Assembly (NCBI RefSeq): GCF_000219585.1
Contig: NC_015731.1
Location: 1,922,001-1,986,000, forward strand
DNA: 64,000 nucleotides
Reading direction: 5' to 3'
Origin: Nitrosomonas sp. Is79A3
Lineage (GTDB): Bacteria > Pseudomonadota > Gammaproteobacteria > Burkholderiales > Nitrosomonadaceae
A program made the translations under genes and the position numbers. Shown here in pieces: positions 46,112-55,747 of the stretch (the first letter of the stretch is position 1; each line of letters opens with the position of its first letter). Under the pieces are notes generated by a model. It did no database searches and was not told the origin of the DNA. It saw only the letters and a program-made list of their open reading frames with translations.

Positions 46112-46487
46112 GTGTTGTCACATAAGGGTCCACTTTCCCTTGATGTGCGCGGACTGTAGCATGCAGTCTGCAGAGATGGGGCAGTATTTCGTTCCAATTG
46201 AAACACAATGCTCTCTCCCGTTCATCCGGATGACTCTCTTCTTCATTCAAGAGCAGGGCGCGAACGATAGGAAGATATGCCTCGTAATCGGCCGCCCAAA
46301 GCATGGAAGTGCTCGGCTCCCACGTAAGCCTCTTCACATCAAGCGACTCCGATGGCAGTCGGCGGAGCGCAACGAGCGTTGGGTCCGTCATTGGATAGAT
46401 GAGCTCGCGGGTAAGCGGCTGCTCGAATGCCATGCTCTCGAACACCACACCCTCTCTCTGGTGGAAATAGTCCCTTTTTGGGCGCAA
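46112..46487 (-). pseudogene. Unknown gene truncated at its 3' end by IS3
   Basis: An open frame encoding MAFEQPLTRELIYPMTDPTL, RRLPSESLDVKRLTWEPSTS, NWNEILPHLCRLHATVRAHQ and GKVDPYVTT, then the IS3 end. No family recognised. The start is uncertain: TTG 46487, or the internal ATG of MAFEQ near 46430. It may be unrelated to the broken gene on the other side of the IS. Confidence 0.4.
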
Positions 46488-46588
46488 AACGTATATGTTT
46501 TAATGCTAAGAGCCAGATGAAAAAAGATTAACAGGTGTCACCGCTTGATGCCGCTGATTCAGAATTTCCAAACGATTTCTTAACAACC

Positions 46589-49267
46589 TTACTCGAGATT
46601 TCCCTTATTCCCTGTATAGCCTTGTGCAACCCTGTAGTATAGATGCCGTACAGGGATATTTCCGCGGAATATAGTGTGGAAATAGATCGGACTTAGCTCA
46701 TGAAGCCAATTTTCAAGAGGTCTTCCTTTTGAATCATGTTCCAGTTCTTGTGGTTTGGTTCCCACCAGAATGATCGGTTGCGAAGTTGGTTGCTGTAAGG
46801 GATACCATAAGGCATACATGACAGCCCCGCCACCGAACATGTTACGCGACCGGACTTCCTTAGCGCCTCCATCGTTATCATAAAAAGATAGTTCGCTGGC
46901 TGCGGAGAATTTATTCATACCTACAACAATAGGCTCCTTGCCGGTACTCATCCGCAACTCAGCTTCAATCTTTTCGATTTCATTAGAAGCTTCGCGCCAG
47001 AAATAATTGTCTATTACAAAACTGGGATAGGGCATCCATGGCAATCCAAGCACCGTATAGTGGAATACTGTCGCATAAAGCAGCAGAGTCACTGTGATAG
47101 TGGGCTTCCAAGTATTTTGTAGACGACTCACGGAAGCGCTGACCTGTCCAGTTTGGCCCATCATCCATGCAACAGTTGGCAGCACTGCAAGCCATACAGG
47201 GCCGTTCCAAAATAAGTGAGAATCCATGGTATGGAAGATGCTGTATATCACAAAAACAGACAGTGGTACGACAGTGAATATAAGTATAAAAAGTTGATTA
47301 CGATTAGTTAATACATTTCCTCCAGTTTTTAACGCCATAATGGGCACGCAACGTATCAGTGCCAGCGATACCGCTAGAAATCCAGTGGGTGTGAGCAAAA
47401 TTAAAATTTGCATGATTAGTACATGCACAGAAAACTCATAGCTGCCATCTATTCTGCGTGCGCTTTGGAACAAAAAAGAAATCCATTGGTGTTCTATATT
47501 CCAGATGATCACAGGGGAAAAAATTAGCAGGGCAAGCATGGCCGCAAGGTATGGTTGGAAACGCAGCAGCCAGCGGCGTGAAGTTGGATCCAGGATCATA
47601 AATAACAGCGCAGCTGGACCCAATAGTCCCATTGTATACTTTGAAAGAATACCCAAGCCAAAGGCTATACCCATCCCCAACCAGGCCCATTTGCGATCCG
47701 CCAGCAACACTCGTTCCATATAGTAAAGCGTAGCGGCCCATGCGGCCAGCAAAGGTGCGTCCGGTGTCATCAGAATGCCGGAGGTAAAGCCGAGCGGCAA
47801 TATGGCCAACAACAACGCCGTGCGCATACCGGTTGTCTTGTCGTAAAGATTGCGCGCTAATGCGTATGAATAGCCCATAGTAATCAGGCCACAGATAAAT
47901 GCGCCGATCCTGACGCCGAATTCATTGTCCCCGAAGATGGCGGTACCCAGCCAGATCAGCCAAGCAACCATGGGCGGATGATCCAGAAAACTCAGATCCA
48001 TGTGCTGCGCATAGTTCCAGTAGTAAGCCTCATGCGGCAAAAGCTCGGCCTGATTAAGATAAACGAGGCGAAGTATCACAGCCAGCGCTACGATTCCAAG
48101 CGAAGCCACGCGCCAGCGTACATCCGCCGATGGTGGAGAGCTCCTAATAGGAAATACATAGAAAGCGGAGCCGAGATAATTAATAATGGCCGTGACGGCG
48201 ATAGCCGGAAAAATAGCCAGTATCGTGGGTACCTGCCAGTCATAAACCATCAACGCCAGAATCCCCCCGCGCATCAGCAAAGCAAACAATCCGACTACCA
48301 GGGAACGGCCAAAATGAAGCCAGCGCAAATAACCTGGATGATGCGGACGAAACGACCACTTTGAATTAAGGGAATAATTTACACTAGCGGCCACAAGAAA
48401 GCTCATGATATGCGCCTGCGCAAGACCTGCCCCTTGGCTTATGAGTAATTGGAACAGCGCTATGTCGATCACGGCGCCAAACAATCCAACTGCCGCAAAT
48501 CGGCTGGCTGTACCGATCGATACGGTACCACCGGAAAGCACCATCAAACGTTGCAAATAAGTCCATTGATGTTGAAAAGACAACTTAGATGTGCCATGCG
48601 TACGATCGCGAAAACAGATCGGTACTTCGATAACTCTGAGTTTGCCTTGCCCGGCTACGAGCAACTCGAGCAGAATCTTGTATCCACGCGCACGCTCCGC
48701 AATGGTCGTAGCCAATTCCCGACGAAAAGCAAAAAAACCCGAGGTTGCGTCGTTCACATCGCAAAGAGGGTGAGCAAGCCAGTTACCTGCGCGCGACAAC
48801 CATTGACGATGCATTGGCCAACCCTCAGTGCTGCCGCCGGGAACATAACGACTACCAACCGCCACATCATGGCTGCCATTCAGTACTGGTGCCACCAGTG
48901 CAGCCAACCGCTCCGGCGGATGACTGAGATCTGCATCCATCACGACAATAACATCACTCCGGGCAAGCGCAACGCCAGCCAGTATCGAACCCGTCAGATC
49001 CGGCTTTCCACGACGCTCAAGCAGCTGCAAATTTGCACGCCCTTCCCACGCACACACCTTGTCGGCTGTTCCATCTTGCGACGCATCATCAACAAAAATA
49101 ACTTCAAAACTTCCTGGAGTCAGTTCCAAAGCAGACAAACGCGTTAATAAGGGGTCAATGTTATCTGCTTCATTCAGTGTAGGAACCACTATGGAGAATT
49201 GTGGTACGCCTGGTGCTTGCATCAATCGGGCAGGCAATGAACGCATGTTTTCGAGGATATTTTTCAT
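46589..49267 (-). CDS. Three-module fusion: GT2 polyprenyl-phosphate glycosyltransferase + GtrA-like + GT39/ArnT-like membrane glycosyltransferase
   Basis: An 892-aa inner-membrane protein. Residues about 22-245 are a DPM1-like GT2 domain (FSIVVPTLNEADNIDPLLTR, DDASQDGT, VMDADLSHPPERLAAL). About 255-375 form a four-helix GtrA-like flippase segment (RFAAVGLFGAVIDIALFQLL). From about 385 a PMT/ArnT-like polytopic domain begins, with HEAYYWNYAQHMDLSFLDHP and MTPDAPLLAAWAA. One chain could load sugar onto a polyprenyl phosphate, flip it, and transfer it outside. Donor and acceptor are unknown. An upstream-truncated gene and IS3 lie downstream. Confidence 0.88.
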   Translation of the reverse strand: MKNILENMRSLPARLMQAPGVPQFSIVVPTLNEADNIDPLLTRLSALELTPGSFEVIFVDDASQDGTADKVCAWEGRANLQLLERRGKPDLTGSILAGVALARSDVIVVMDADLSHPPERLAALVAPVLNGSHDVAVGSRYVPGGSTEGWPMHRQWLSRAGNWLAHPLCDVNDATSGFFAFRRELATTIAERARGYKILLELLVAGQGKLRVIEVPICFRDRTHGTSKLSFQHQWTYLQRLMVLSGGTVSIGTASRFAAVGLFGAVIDIALFQLLISQGAGLAQAHIMSFLVAASVNYSLNSKWSFRPHHPGYLRWLHFGRSLVVGLFALLMRGGILALMVYDWQVPTILAIFPAIAVTAIINYLGSAFYVFPIRSSPPSADVRWRVASLGIVALAVILRLVYLNQAELLPHEAYYWNYAQHMDLSFLDHPPMVAWLIWLGTAIFGDNEFGVRIGAFICGLITMGYSYALARNLYDKTTGMRTALLLAILPLGFTSGILMTPDAPLLAAWAATLYYMERVLLADRKWAWLGMGIAFGLGILSKYTMGLLGPAALLFMILDPTSRRWLLRFQPYLAAMLALLIFSPVIIWNIEHQWISFLFQSARRIDGSYEFSVHVLIMQILILLTPTGFLAVSLALIRCVPIMALKTGGNVLTNRNQLFILIFTVVPLSVFVIYSIFHTMDSHLFWNGPVWLAVLPTVAWMMGQTGQVSASVSRLQNTWKPTITVTLLLYATVFHYTVLGLPWMPYPSFVIDNYFWREASNEIEKIEAELRMSTGKEPIVVGMNKFSAASELSFYDNDGGAKEVRSRNMFGGGAVMYALWYPLQQPTSQPIILVGTKPQELEHDSKGRPLENWLHELSPIYFHTIFRGNIPVRHLYYRVAQGYTGNKGNLE

Positions 49268-49404
49268 TAAATCAGAGGCAGTTTAAGTGTATCCCGTCAG
49301 CACTAGTTGGACAAAATAGCCTGATTGCCTCAGAGATAGTTTTGGTTCATCGTTAGCCAAAGTTGATTTACACAATTAAATGTATATTCAACAAAATAGT
49401 CTGT

Positions 49405-49896
49405 TCAGCAAATTTTTTCTTTTTTACAGGGAGTTAAATTACGGCTATGCTGAATAATATGCTCCTGATAAGCTACAGAAACTTTTTCATTTATTTCTAC
49501 AAGTTGAAGAAACTCAAAGTCGGCAAGGGGCGTATAAGGATTCATCCTTTCCGTATTCTGTGATTTTTTCTCCAGATAAGCCACATTTTGCAGAAATATT
49601 TCTTCAATTTCTGATGCTCTCTCCATATATGCAGATGAACATGCTTTTCTTATTTGAGCGTAATTTGATATTAGGTATTCCGATTTCACAACATCAAACG
49701 CTGTTTCAACAATAATGTCGCTGCTTTCCATTAATTCCATTTTTACTACAGCATGCAGCAACATAATATTTGATGATAAATCCATTACATAGCTAGATTT
49801 AACACGATGTTTCTCTAGAGAAAACTTCTCAATCATTTGTGCGTTTCTTTCGTCAAAATGACTGCGTAAAAGTTTAAGAAAGATTTCATTATTCAT
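49405..49896 (-). CDS. Hypothetical helical protein
   Basis: A 163-aa all-helical, soluble protein: MNNEIFLKLLRSHFDERNAQ, YVMDLSSNIMLLHAVVKMEL, YMERASEIEEIFLQNVAYLE. No signal peptide or motif; three Cys near the C-terminus. It starts 35 bp after the methyltransferase gene and may be its operon partner. Not recognised. Confidence 0.6.
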   Translation of the reverse strand: MNNEIFLKLLRSHFDERNAQMIEKFSLEKHRVKSSYVMDLSSNIMLLHAVVKMELMESSDIIVETAFDVVKSEYLISNYAQIRKACSSAYMERASEIEEIFLQNVAYLEKKSQNTERMNPYTPLADFEFLQLVEINEKVSVAYQEHIIQHSRNLTPCKKEKIC

Positions 49897-49931
49897 ATTG
49901 GCTCCATGGAATGCAGAACAATTAACTGATA

Positions 49932-50843
49932 TTAAATCTCTGCTATATAGATGCTAGATGTAGAGTATTCCTTCTTCCTGATCAGTAATACGGATATTCG
50001 CGGCAACGATTCTCCTTCGGACTCGGTATACACAGGGTTAATAGTGCAATAAAGATCCAATCCTTGTTCACATACACTGGTAATGATCTCATCTTGACAA
50101 TAATCCCAGATCTTTGCACCTGTTCGAGTCGAACGTTCAGCCTGGTTAAAAGTTATTATCGCCTGCGAATAAGGTGCCATCATGCCAATAATGTTACGGA
50201 AGTATGTATTAAGCTCTGTTGGTGGCACGTGCTTCAAGACTGCGAAACTAAAGATAAAATGCGGATACTGTATACTTGCCGCTTCGATTACTATTGGATT
50301 GATAATCTGAAATTGAGGTGTTTTCGTTTCTAAAACCCTGTCTGCAAGTAATGTCTTACCTGCCTCGTAGAAGTCGCTAACAATATCAAGCCCCAAATAT
50401 TTTCCCGGCTGGAGATAGTTGATCAGATGTTGCCCAACCCGTAGGCTTCCGCATCCGTAGTCTATGCAAATGTGATCTGGCTGCAGTCCATACTTCTTAG
50501 CCATTTCAAAGTAGTTTGTACCGCGAATCTGATTTTCCGCCTGGCTAAACTGATCAGGGTCTGATGCTAGTGATCCAGATAAAAATTTCTTGTTACCAAG
50601 CGTCTTGTGCGATCGCCCTTGCTTCAATCCACCGGCGATTGAGCCTGCATAATAATCTGAGAAGCTGGCGCCCGGATGTTGAATCTTCCAGAGAAGGAAT
50701 TTAATGTCGACTACTAATGCAGTTAACTTCCATCCACTTCCCTTATTGAAGCACTCGAATACAGCTCGCTTTAATGTTAGTTTCTTAACTATTCTACTGT
50801 TACTTTCAACCAATCGATTATCGTTTGAGAAATCAGCGTCCAT
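49932..50843 (-). CDS. Class I SAM-dependent methyltransferase
   Basis: A 303-aa protein with a Rossmann-type SAM site: ICIDYGCGSLRVGQHLINYL (motif I, G-C-G-x-x-R), then KYLGLDIVSDFYEAGKTLLA (acidic motif II) and PHFIFSFAVLKHVPPTELNT (motif IV to post-IV). The N-terminal 110 residues are variable and basic. It follows the cytochrome-porin gene by 27 bp, so cotranscription is likely. The substrate may be a small molecule or surface glycan and is not inferable. Confidence 0.87.
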   Translation of the reverse strand: MDADFSNDNRLVESNSRIVKKLTLKRAVFECFNKGSGWKLTALVVDIKFLLWKIQHPGASFSDYYAGSIAGGLKQGRSHKTLGNKKFLSGSLASDPDQFSQAENQIRGTNYFEMAKKYGLQPDHICIDYGCGSLRVGQHLINYLQPGKYLGLDIVSDFYEAGKTLLADRVLETKTPQFQIINPIVIEAASIQYPHFIFSFAVLKHVPPTELNTYFRNIIGMMAPYSQAIITFNQAERSTRTGAKIWDYCQDEIITSVCEQGLDLYCTINPVYTESEGESLPRISVLLIRKKEYSTSSIYIAEI

Positions 50844-50870
50844 AAAAATCCTTTTGTTGTGTGAATACTC

Positions 50871-52238
50871 CTAGAACGCTAACCACCCATTCAAATATAA
50901 AGTATCGTTGCCCACAGCATTCCGACCGAAACGATCATAATTATGAACACCTCCATTAAACCGGAAGTTATGAACATATTGCACTGCAAGCCGCAAGTTA
51001 GTTAGTGTGGATAAGGTAGAAGCAGATTTTCCAAAAGGTGTATAGCTCACTTCAGCAGTAAAGGATTGACTATTAGGCTTTCCCGTCTGACTGCCACTGA
51101 TAGGATCTCCTGAACTGAATATGATATTGTCTTTTGTGCCCGTTGCTTGTGAATAAAACAGACTAAGACCATAAGCTTGCTGAAACGTATATCCCGCTCT
51201 AATACGGGCAGTATCAAGGCTACTGTACTTCTTTTCTGCAAGCCCCAATGCAACACTGGCATGCATATCGCGCTGCTCCCGCAAGTAGGTCGCATTTAGC
51301 TCAAAGATATGTGTCATATCCTTCAGATATTGGTAGGTGACATCAAATCCATAATCATTATAACTATCAGTACCAGCGCCTTGTAATCTTTGTGGATTAA
51401 CATTAGCTTGCATGCCGTAAGTACCAATTGCTCCATAATGCCCATCCCAATCATGCTGAAGTGCTAATCGCCAGTAAGGTGCTCCGCCATTAATTTTATT
51501 TTGTTCAGCATCAAATACGTTTATCCCCTTTTGCGCATTCTTAGACAGCATGGTGTAACCACCTGCTTCCACATATAACAGATTTTTCCACATGGCATAC
51601 GCAGTTGCCCCAACAACCTGAGTACCCAATGAATCAATCAGGTTTCCAGCAGCTGGCGTTGGGGTCAACTCCGATGATGCCCAAGGAAAACCCCAAACCG
51701 GTGTGGTGTTCCAAAGATCTGAAACGGAAGGTGAATTATTGGTTGATACACCATAAACTAAACTATTGCCAGCTAAGTTAGTATGATCTGCTACACGTAT
51801 ATCTGCGTTATCCAGTGCCCATTTAGCATCTACGCCACTGTAGGTTCCCTGGACAAAAGCACCCATATTGGAGGTAATGCGTCCTGCATAGAAAACTGAA
51901 GCCTCATCAAGGGTTGCGTTATCATTACGACCATAGCGATCGGCTGCTCCATCCTGCTGATCTTTCTGTGTATGGGTAAACGACCCGCGGACCATGCCGC
52001 TGATGGGTGGAACCCATTTCAGATTAGGGTCTGGGTTATTAGTTTTCGTTGCATAACCATTCAATTTGAAATTCCTGCCGACAGGTGTCAGGCCGGGTCC
52101 AAATGATTGAACGTGGCAGGAACTACACGCCATACCTGTTTGACGTGCAAAGCTAGGCATGGCATAAACATCCACGCCAAGAAAAATTATTATCAGTGAC
52201 AAAACTAAAGAGTGGACTGTGATTCTGGATTCAAACAT
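50871..52238 (-). CDS. Monohaem cytochrome c-outer membrane porin fusion (Cyc2-like layout)
   Basis: A signal peptide (about 1-26, ending VYA) is followed at once by ARQTGMACSSCHVQSFGPGL with one CxxCH haem site (Cys38, Cys41, His42), then PVGRNFKLNGYAT. About 390 residues of amphipathic beta strands follow, ending YLNGWLAF with the C-terminal aromatic residue of outer-membrane barrels. This haem-then-barrel order and the R-Q-T-G-M-A-C-S-S-C-H context match Cyc2-type fused cytochrome-porins of iron oxidisers, though length and barrel are divergent. It could pass electrons across the outer membrane. Donor unknown. Confidence 0.82.
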   Translation of the reverse strand: MFESRITVHSLVLSLIIIFLGVDVYAMPSFARQTGMACSSCHVQSFGPGLTPVGRNFKLNGYATKTNNPDPNLKWVPPISGMVRGSFTHTQKDQQDGAADRYGRNDNATLDEASVFYAGRITSNMGAFVQGTYSGVDAKWALDNADIRVADHTNLAGNSLVYGVSTNNSPSVSDLWNTTPVWGFPWASSELTPTPAAGNLIDSLGTQVVGATAYAMWKNLLYVEAGGYTMLSKNAQKGINVFDAEQNKINGGAPYWRLALQHDWDGHYGAIGTYGMQANVNPQRLQGAGTDSYNDYGFDVTYQYLKDMTHIFELNATYLREQRDMHASVALGLAEKKYSSLDTARIRAGYTFQQAYGLSLFYSQATGTKDNIIFSSGDPISGSQTGKPNSQSFTAEVSYTPFGKSASTLSTLTNLRLAVQYVHNFRFNGGVHNYDRFGRNAVGNDTLYLNGWLAF

Positions 52239-52624
52239 ATCTCTCTCCGAACGTTGATCGTATAAGCATTGCTAAGTTAATTCTTATAGAACGCCAAACA
52301 CTGAGATCGTCGACTTTATACTAACGCAATCCTTTTTCCAGACAAAAGCTCCTTGCCCGAGATCTCAATATGTGGCAGATATTTAGTAAAATAATATATA
52401 TAATATTTAATATAAAGTAAATGCAATTATTTAATATTATTCTTGCAATAAACTATAATTAATTATTTCGAATCTTTTTTATGTAAATTATTTGTATGTT
52501 TTCTACAAATCATAATAAATATAATCACCTAAAAGGCTCATAAGAACTTACATTGAAAAATGTATCTGATACTATATCCACTATTTAATATAAGTGAGAA
52601 ATAACTAAATTAGGATGTAATTCA
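52239..52624. promoter_or_regulatory. Divergent intergenic control region, 386 bp
   Basis: Separates the cytochrome-porin gene from the regulator and is exceptionally AT-rich around 52380-52530. Promoters for both genes must lie here. No clear operator repeat was found by eye. Confidence 0.5.
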
Positions 52625-53059
52625 ATGTCAAAGGATTTGAATTTATCAACTTATAATCGCCAAAATAGGCTGGATTATCTAAAAATGACAGAGAAGATTG
52701 GGGCCGAATGGTTAAAGGTCTTTAACACGCCTCCAGAAGATAAGACTTTTTGGGATACAGCTTATTGGGATTTATTTTCGAAATTATGGAGAACTAAAGC
52801 AGCAGTAAAAAAAACAGATGCAATTAGTTATATGACTGGCAAAACAATGCCAACAGCTACAAAATATCTTAATTCTGCAATCAAACGAGGTTTGATTACT
52901 CAAAAAAAGAGTAAAAAAGATCCGCGCTCCAAATTAATAGGATTATCAGATGATATGCGAGAACGCCTCGATACGTATTTTGATTTCGTGCTGAAAGAAA
53001 CTGAAATCTTGGCGGAAACTATCAAAAATGACACCAAGAGTAATGTGCATGACGCTTAA
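52625..53059 (+). CDS. Winged-helix (MarR-like) transcriptional regulator
   Basis: A 144-aa basic protein. A helical lead (LDYLKMTEKIGAEWLKVFNT) is followed by a winged-helix pattern: KTDAISYMTGKTMPTATKYL as the recognition region, NSAIKRGLITQKKSKKDPRS as wing, and KLIGLSDDMRERLDTYFDFV as the dimer helix. MarR-like by architecture. It diverges from the cytochrome-porin operon and is its likely local regulator (inference). The effector is unknown. Confidence 0.68.
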   Translation: MSKDLNLSTYNRQNRLDYLKMTEKIGAEWLKVFNTPPEDKTFWDTAYWDLFSKLWRTKAAVKKTDAISYMTGKTMPTATKYLNSAIKRGLITQKKSKKDPRSKLIGLSDDMRERLDTYFDFVLKETEILAETIKNDTKSNVHDA

Positions 53060-53194
53060 TTGAATATCAATCCTTCTAAGTGCAGGTTTTTCTCCTATTC
53101 TCATCAGTGAAAAAAGCTTCCACATAGTTAAACACTTCATTAAATTTTACGGAAGCATCTGAAATGCGTGGTTTTTCCATATACTGCTGTTTTA

Positions 53195-54537
53195 GGGCAC
53201 CTCTAAAAATAACTAAAAAAGCGAATCAATCCAACCCGGAGAGCTATTTCACTCGATTTTCGGAGTTTTTCTGTCCAACAATTAGATTTTTTCCTAAATT
53301 TAAGGTGACATCGGATTGTTATCCTCTCGTTTTTGCTCCTTTTAGGCCATTTCGGGCGCAATGACCCTGTCGAAACTGAAGTGCCCTTTGCGAATCAGCA
53401 TCGCCACACGCTTGATGTTATAGACGAGATTGAGTAAGCCTATTTGTACCTTTGCTCTCGCACGACCTATGGTGCGAATGGTGATCCCGCCCAGTTCATT
53501 CGTCATCGAACCAAACACATGCTCGACCCGCGCACGCACCGTGATTTCTCTTTGTTACTGGATTTTTGCGCTTCCGTGAGGGGGTGATTGCGAGTACCTT
53601 TTTCGTGAATGTGACTCGTGTGTCTTGAAGCGATCAGACTTTCTTCCTGCGCATTGCTACGATAAGCTGAGTCCGCGTAAACATCTGCTCCTCCCTCTTC
53701 AGGAGATTGCAGCACTTCTTCCAAAACCTGACTGTCATGAACTTCCGCTGAAGTAACTTCCCATGTAGTGATAAGCTTGGTGTCTTGATCCACATTGGCG
53801 TGATCTTTGTAACCGTAAAACGACTCGTTGTTCTTCTTCGTCCAACGCGCCTCAATGTCTTTTTGCGCCAGTTTGTGGGGATTCTTTCCCCATTCAATCG
53901 GTACAGCACCCTCCTTGATCATCTCATTTTCTTCACGCCTATTGCGTTGTTTGGGCACGGTCACAAAGGTCGCATCAATGATCTGACCTGACTTCAGTTC
54001 TACATCCAGCTCTCGTAAACATTCATCAAATCTTGCAAACAGACGCTCCATCAGATGGTTCTCCTTCAACTCTTCCCGAAACGCCCACATGGTCTTTGCG
54101 TCGGGCACTACCCCTGTCATATCAAGTCTCAAAAACCGCATGAAACTCAATCGATCCCGGACTTGATACTCCAGCCGATCATCCGACAGATTATTCATTC
54201 TTTGCAATACCAGCATCTTAAATAGCATCACTCGATCAAAGGGCTTGCGCCTCGCTGCACTTTTCCTGAGCTTCGTCGTTGTCTCTGCGAGAAGATCAGC
54301 GAATAGATTCCAGTCAATTACGCGATTCAGTTCTACCAGCGGATCTTTTAGCTTGCTTAGCTGATCATATCGATTGTCAAGATCAAAAAAACCTAGTTGC
54401 ATGGTGAGGTCTCATATCGGAAAACATAATTCTCATATTGTACATATAAAACAATGCGTTATCATAACACAGCCAAAAATAACAACATGCTTTCCCTGAC
54501 CTGCCTCATTTTGTAAATTGAATTTTTAGAGGTGCCC
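53195..54537 (-). mobile_element. Second IS5-family element (1343 bp) inside the HupE-type gene
   Basis: Terminal inverted repeats GGGCACCTCTAAAAAT (53195-53210) and ATTTTTAGAGGTGCCC (54522-54537) match over 16 bases. A TTTA duplication flanks it on both sides. It is unrelated in sequence to the 1525-bp copies A and B. The transposase frame is broken. Confidence 0.93.
53342..54402 (-). pseudogene. IS5-family transposase with frameshift
   Basis: The main part (54402-53550) carries the DUF772 region (RVMLFKMLVLQRMNNLSDDR) and the first Asp in IIDATFVTVPKQRNR with the second in DVYADSAYRS. The C-terminal RVEHVFGSMTNELGG, with the catalytic Glu, is in another frame from about 53539. The shift occurs near AACAAAGAGAAATCACGGTG. 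It looks like a single-base indel, so this copy is probably inactive. Confidence 0.85.
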
Positions 54538-55296
54538 TTTATTTTATTATTCTTTTTAATGCCGGATGCCGCGATAGCCCATGGCATTTCCGAGGAAGAT
54601 AAGCTACGCATGCTAAATGGGGGTTATCTTCAATACATGGGGCTTGGTGCAAGCCACATGTTAACTGGATATGATCATTTGCTGTTTCTATTTGGGGTGG
54701 TGTTTTTCCTGTCCAGTTTCAAGGACATAGCCAAGTTTGTAACAGCCTTCACAGTCGGGCACTGCATCACTCTAATTTTTGCAACCTTCTACCAGATTAC
54801 CTGGAATTACTTTTTGATTGATGCATTTATTGCGCTTAGCGTGATTTATAAAGGCTTTGACAATAACGGTGGCTTCCAGAAGTATCTGGATATGAAATCT
54901 CCCAATCTGTTGGGAGCAGTTTTTCTATTTGGCTTACTTCACGGCTTTGGCCTTTCAACTCGCCTCCAGCAGTTGCCACTCGGTGACGACAATGCCGGTA
55001 TTCTGTTACGGATATTGAGTTTTAACCTGGGCGTGGAAATAGGTCAGATCGTCGCTTTGATGGTCATGGTAGCCGTGCTTTCTCTATGGAGACATAAGCC
55101 GTCTTTTAAACGATTCAGCTTTGCGTCTAATCAAGCTCTCGTTTATGCGGGAACACTCTTGCTGTTGATGCAATTGCACGGGTATCAACATGATTCTGAC
55201 CCTGATAGTTTTCGCTTTCCCAGCCAAGAACACAAACATGCACATGAGGATCTAGAAGTTGAACAAAGTACCGATACTGGACGAGACAGTCTTTAA
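54532..55296 (+). CDS. HupE/UreJ-type membrane protein, signal peptide interrupted by an IS
   Basis: Integral membrane protein of the HupE/UreJ_2 metal-permease-like family: ASHMLTGYDHLLFLFGVVFF, FTVGHCITLIFATF, FLFGLLHGFGLSTRLQQLPL, FNLGVEIGQIVALMVMVAVL, then a His/Asp-rich tail (QEHKHAHEDLEVEQ). The original ATG is at 53164: deleting the IS and one TTTA restores a signal peptide MRGFSIYCCFILLFFLMPDA followed by AIAHG. After insertion a GTG within the IS end (54532) opens a shorter leader MPFILLFFLMPDAAIAHG, so some product may still be made. The DUF6488-like gene follows after 26 bp. Confidence 0.85.
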   Translation: MPFILLFFLMPDAAIAHGISEEDKLRMLNGGYLQYMGLGASHMLTGYDHLLFLFGVVFFLSSFKDIAKFVTAFTVGHCITLIFATFYQITWNYFLIDAFIALSVIYKGFDNNGGFQKYLDMKSPNLLGAVFLFGLLHGFGLSTRLQQLPLGDDNAGILLRILSFNLGVEIGQIVALMVMVAVLSLWRHKPSFKRFSFASNQALVYAGTLLLLMQLHGYQHDSDPDSFRFPSQEHKHAHEDLEVEQSTDTGRDSL

Positions 55297-55322
55297 TTAA
55301 ATCACTACTAAGGAGTAATGTA

Positions 55323-55673
55323 ATGAAAAACTTATTACGTATGACCCTATTGACCACCGTTTTGATTTTTTCAAGTGGAGTTATAGCGGACGAAGCCAAC
55401 AGTTGCCATTTTCATGGAAAAACAATTGCTACGGAAGAAGTCGTAATTAATTGCGCGGTTGAGCGAAAAGAGCTATTGATTAAGCAAAGCAAGATCGACT
55501 CGTCCTGGAAAACGATTGAACAAGATAAGATCGAGCTAGTAGACGGAAAAAAAGGCAAAGAATGGCTAGTCACATTTACCAATCCTACTGTTGATGACAA
55601 GACGAAAGAAAAACTTTATATGTTTTTCACAGCCCCGGGCAATTTTATTGCTGCAAACTTCACCGGAAAGTAA
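55323..55673 (+). CDS. Small periplasmic protein (DUF6488-like)
   Basis: A 116-aa protein with a signal peptide (MKNLLRMTLLTTVLIFSSGV, cleaved near IADEA). The mature domain has a CHFHGKTI start and a second Cys in VINCAVERKELLI, then beta-strand-rich WLVTFTNPTVDDKTKEKLYM and ends GNFIAANFTGK. It probably forms an operon with the HupE-type gene and may bind metal through Cys and His. Family name from memory; function unknown. Confidence 0.72.
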   Translation: MKNLLRMTLLTTVLIFSSGVIADEANSCHFHGKTIATEEVVINCAVERKELLIKQSKIDSSWKTIEQDKIELVDGKKGKEWLVTFTNPTVDDKTKEKLYMFFTAPGNFIAANFTGK

Positions 55674-55747
55674 GCTCATTAACATTTAGAGATAGTATTT
55701 GGCGCTAGTTCTTTCTTATGATTACTATGACTATGGCAAGATCGTTT

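Noticed and set aside
48449..49147. 232-codon plus-strand frame across the GT2 module
   Set aside because: Antisense to a strongly conserved glycosyltransferase domain; composition is not protein-like.
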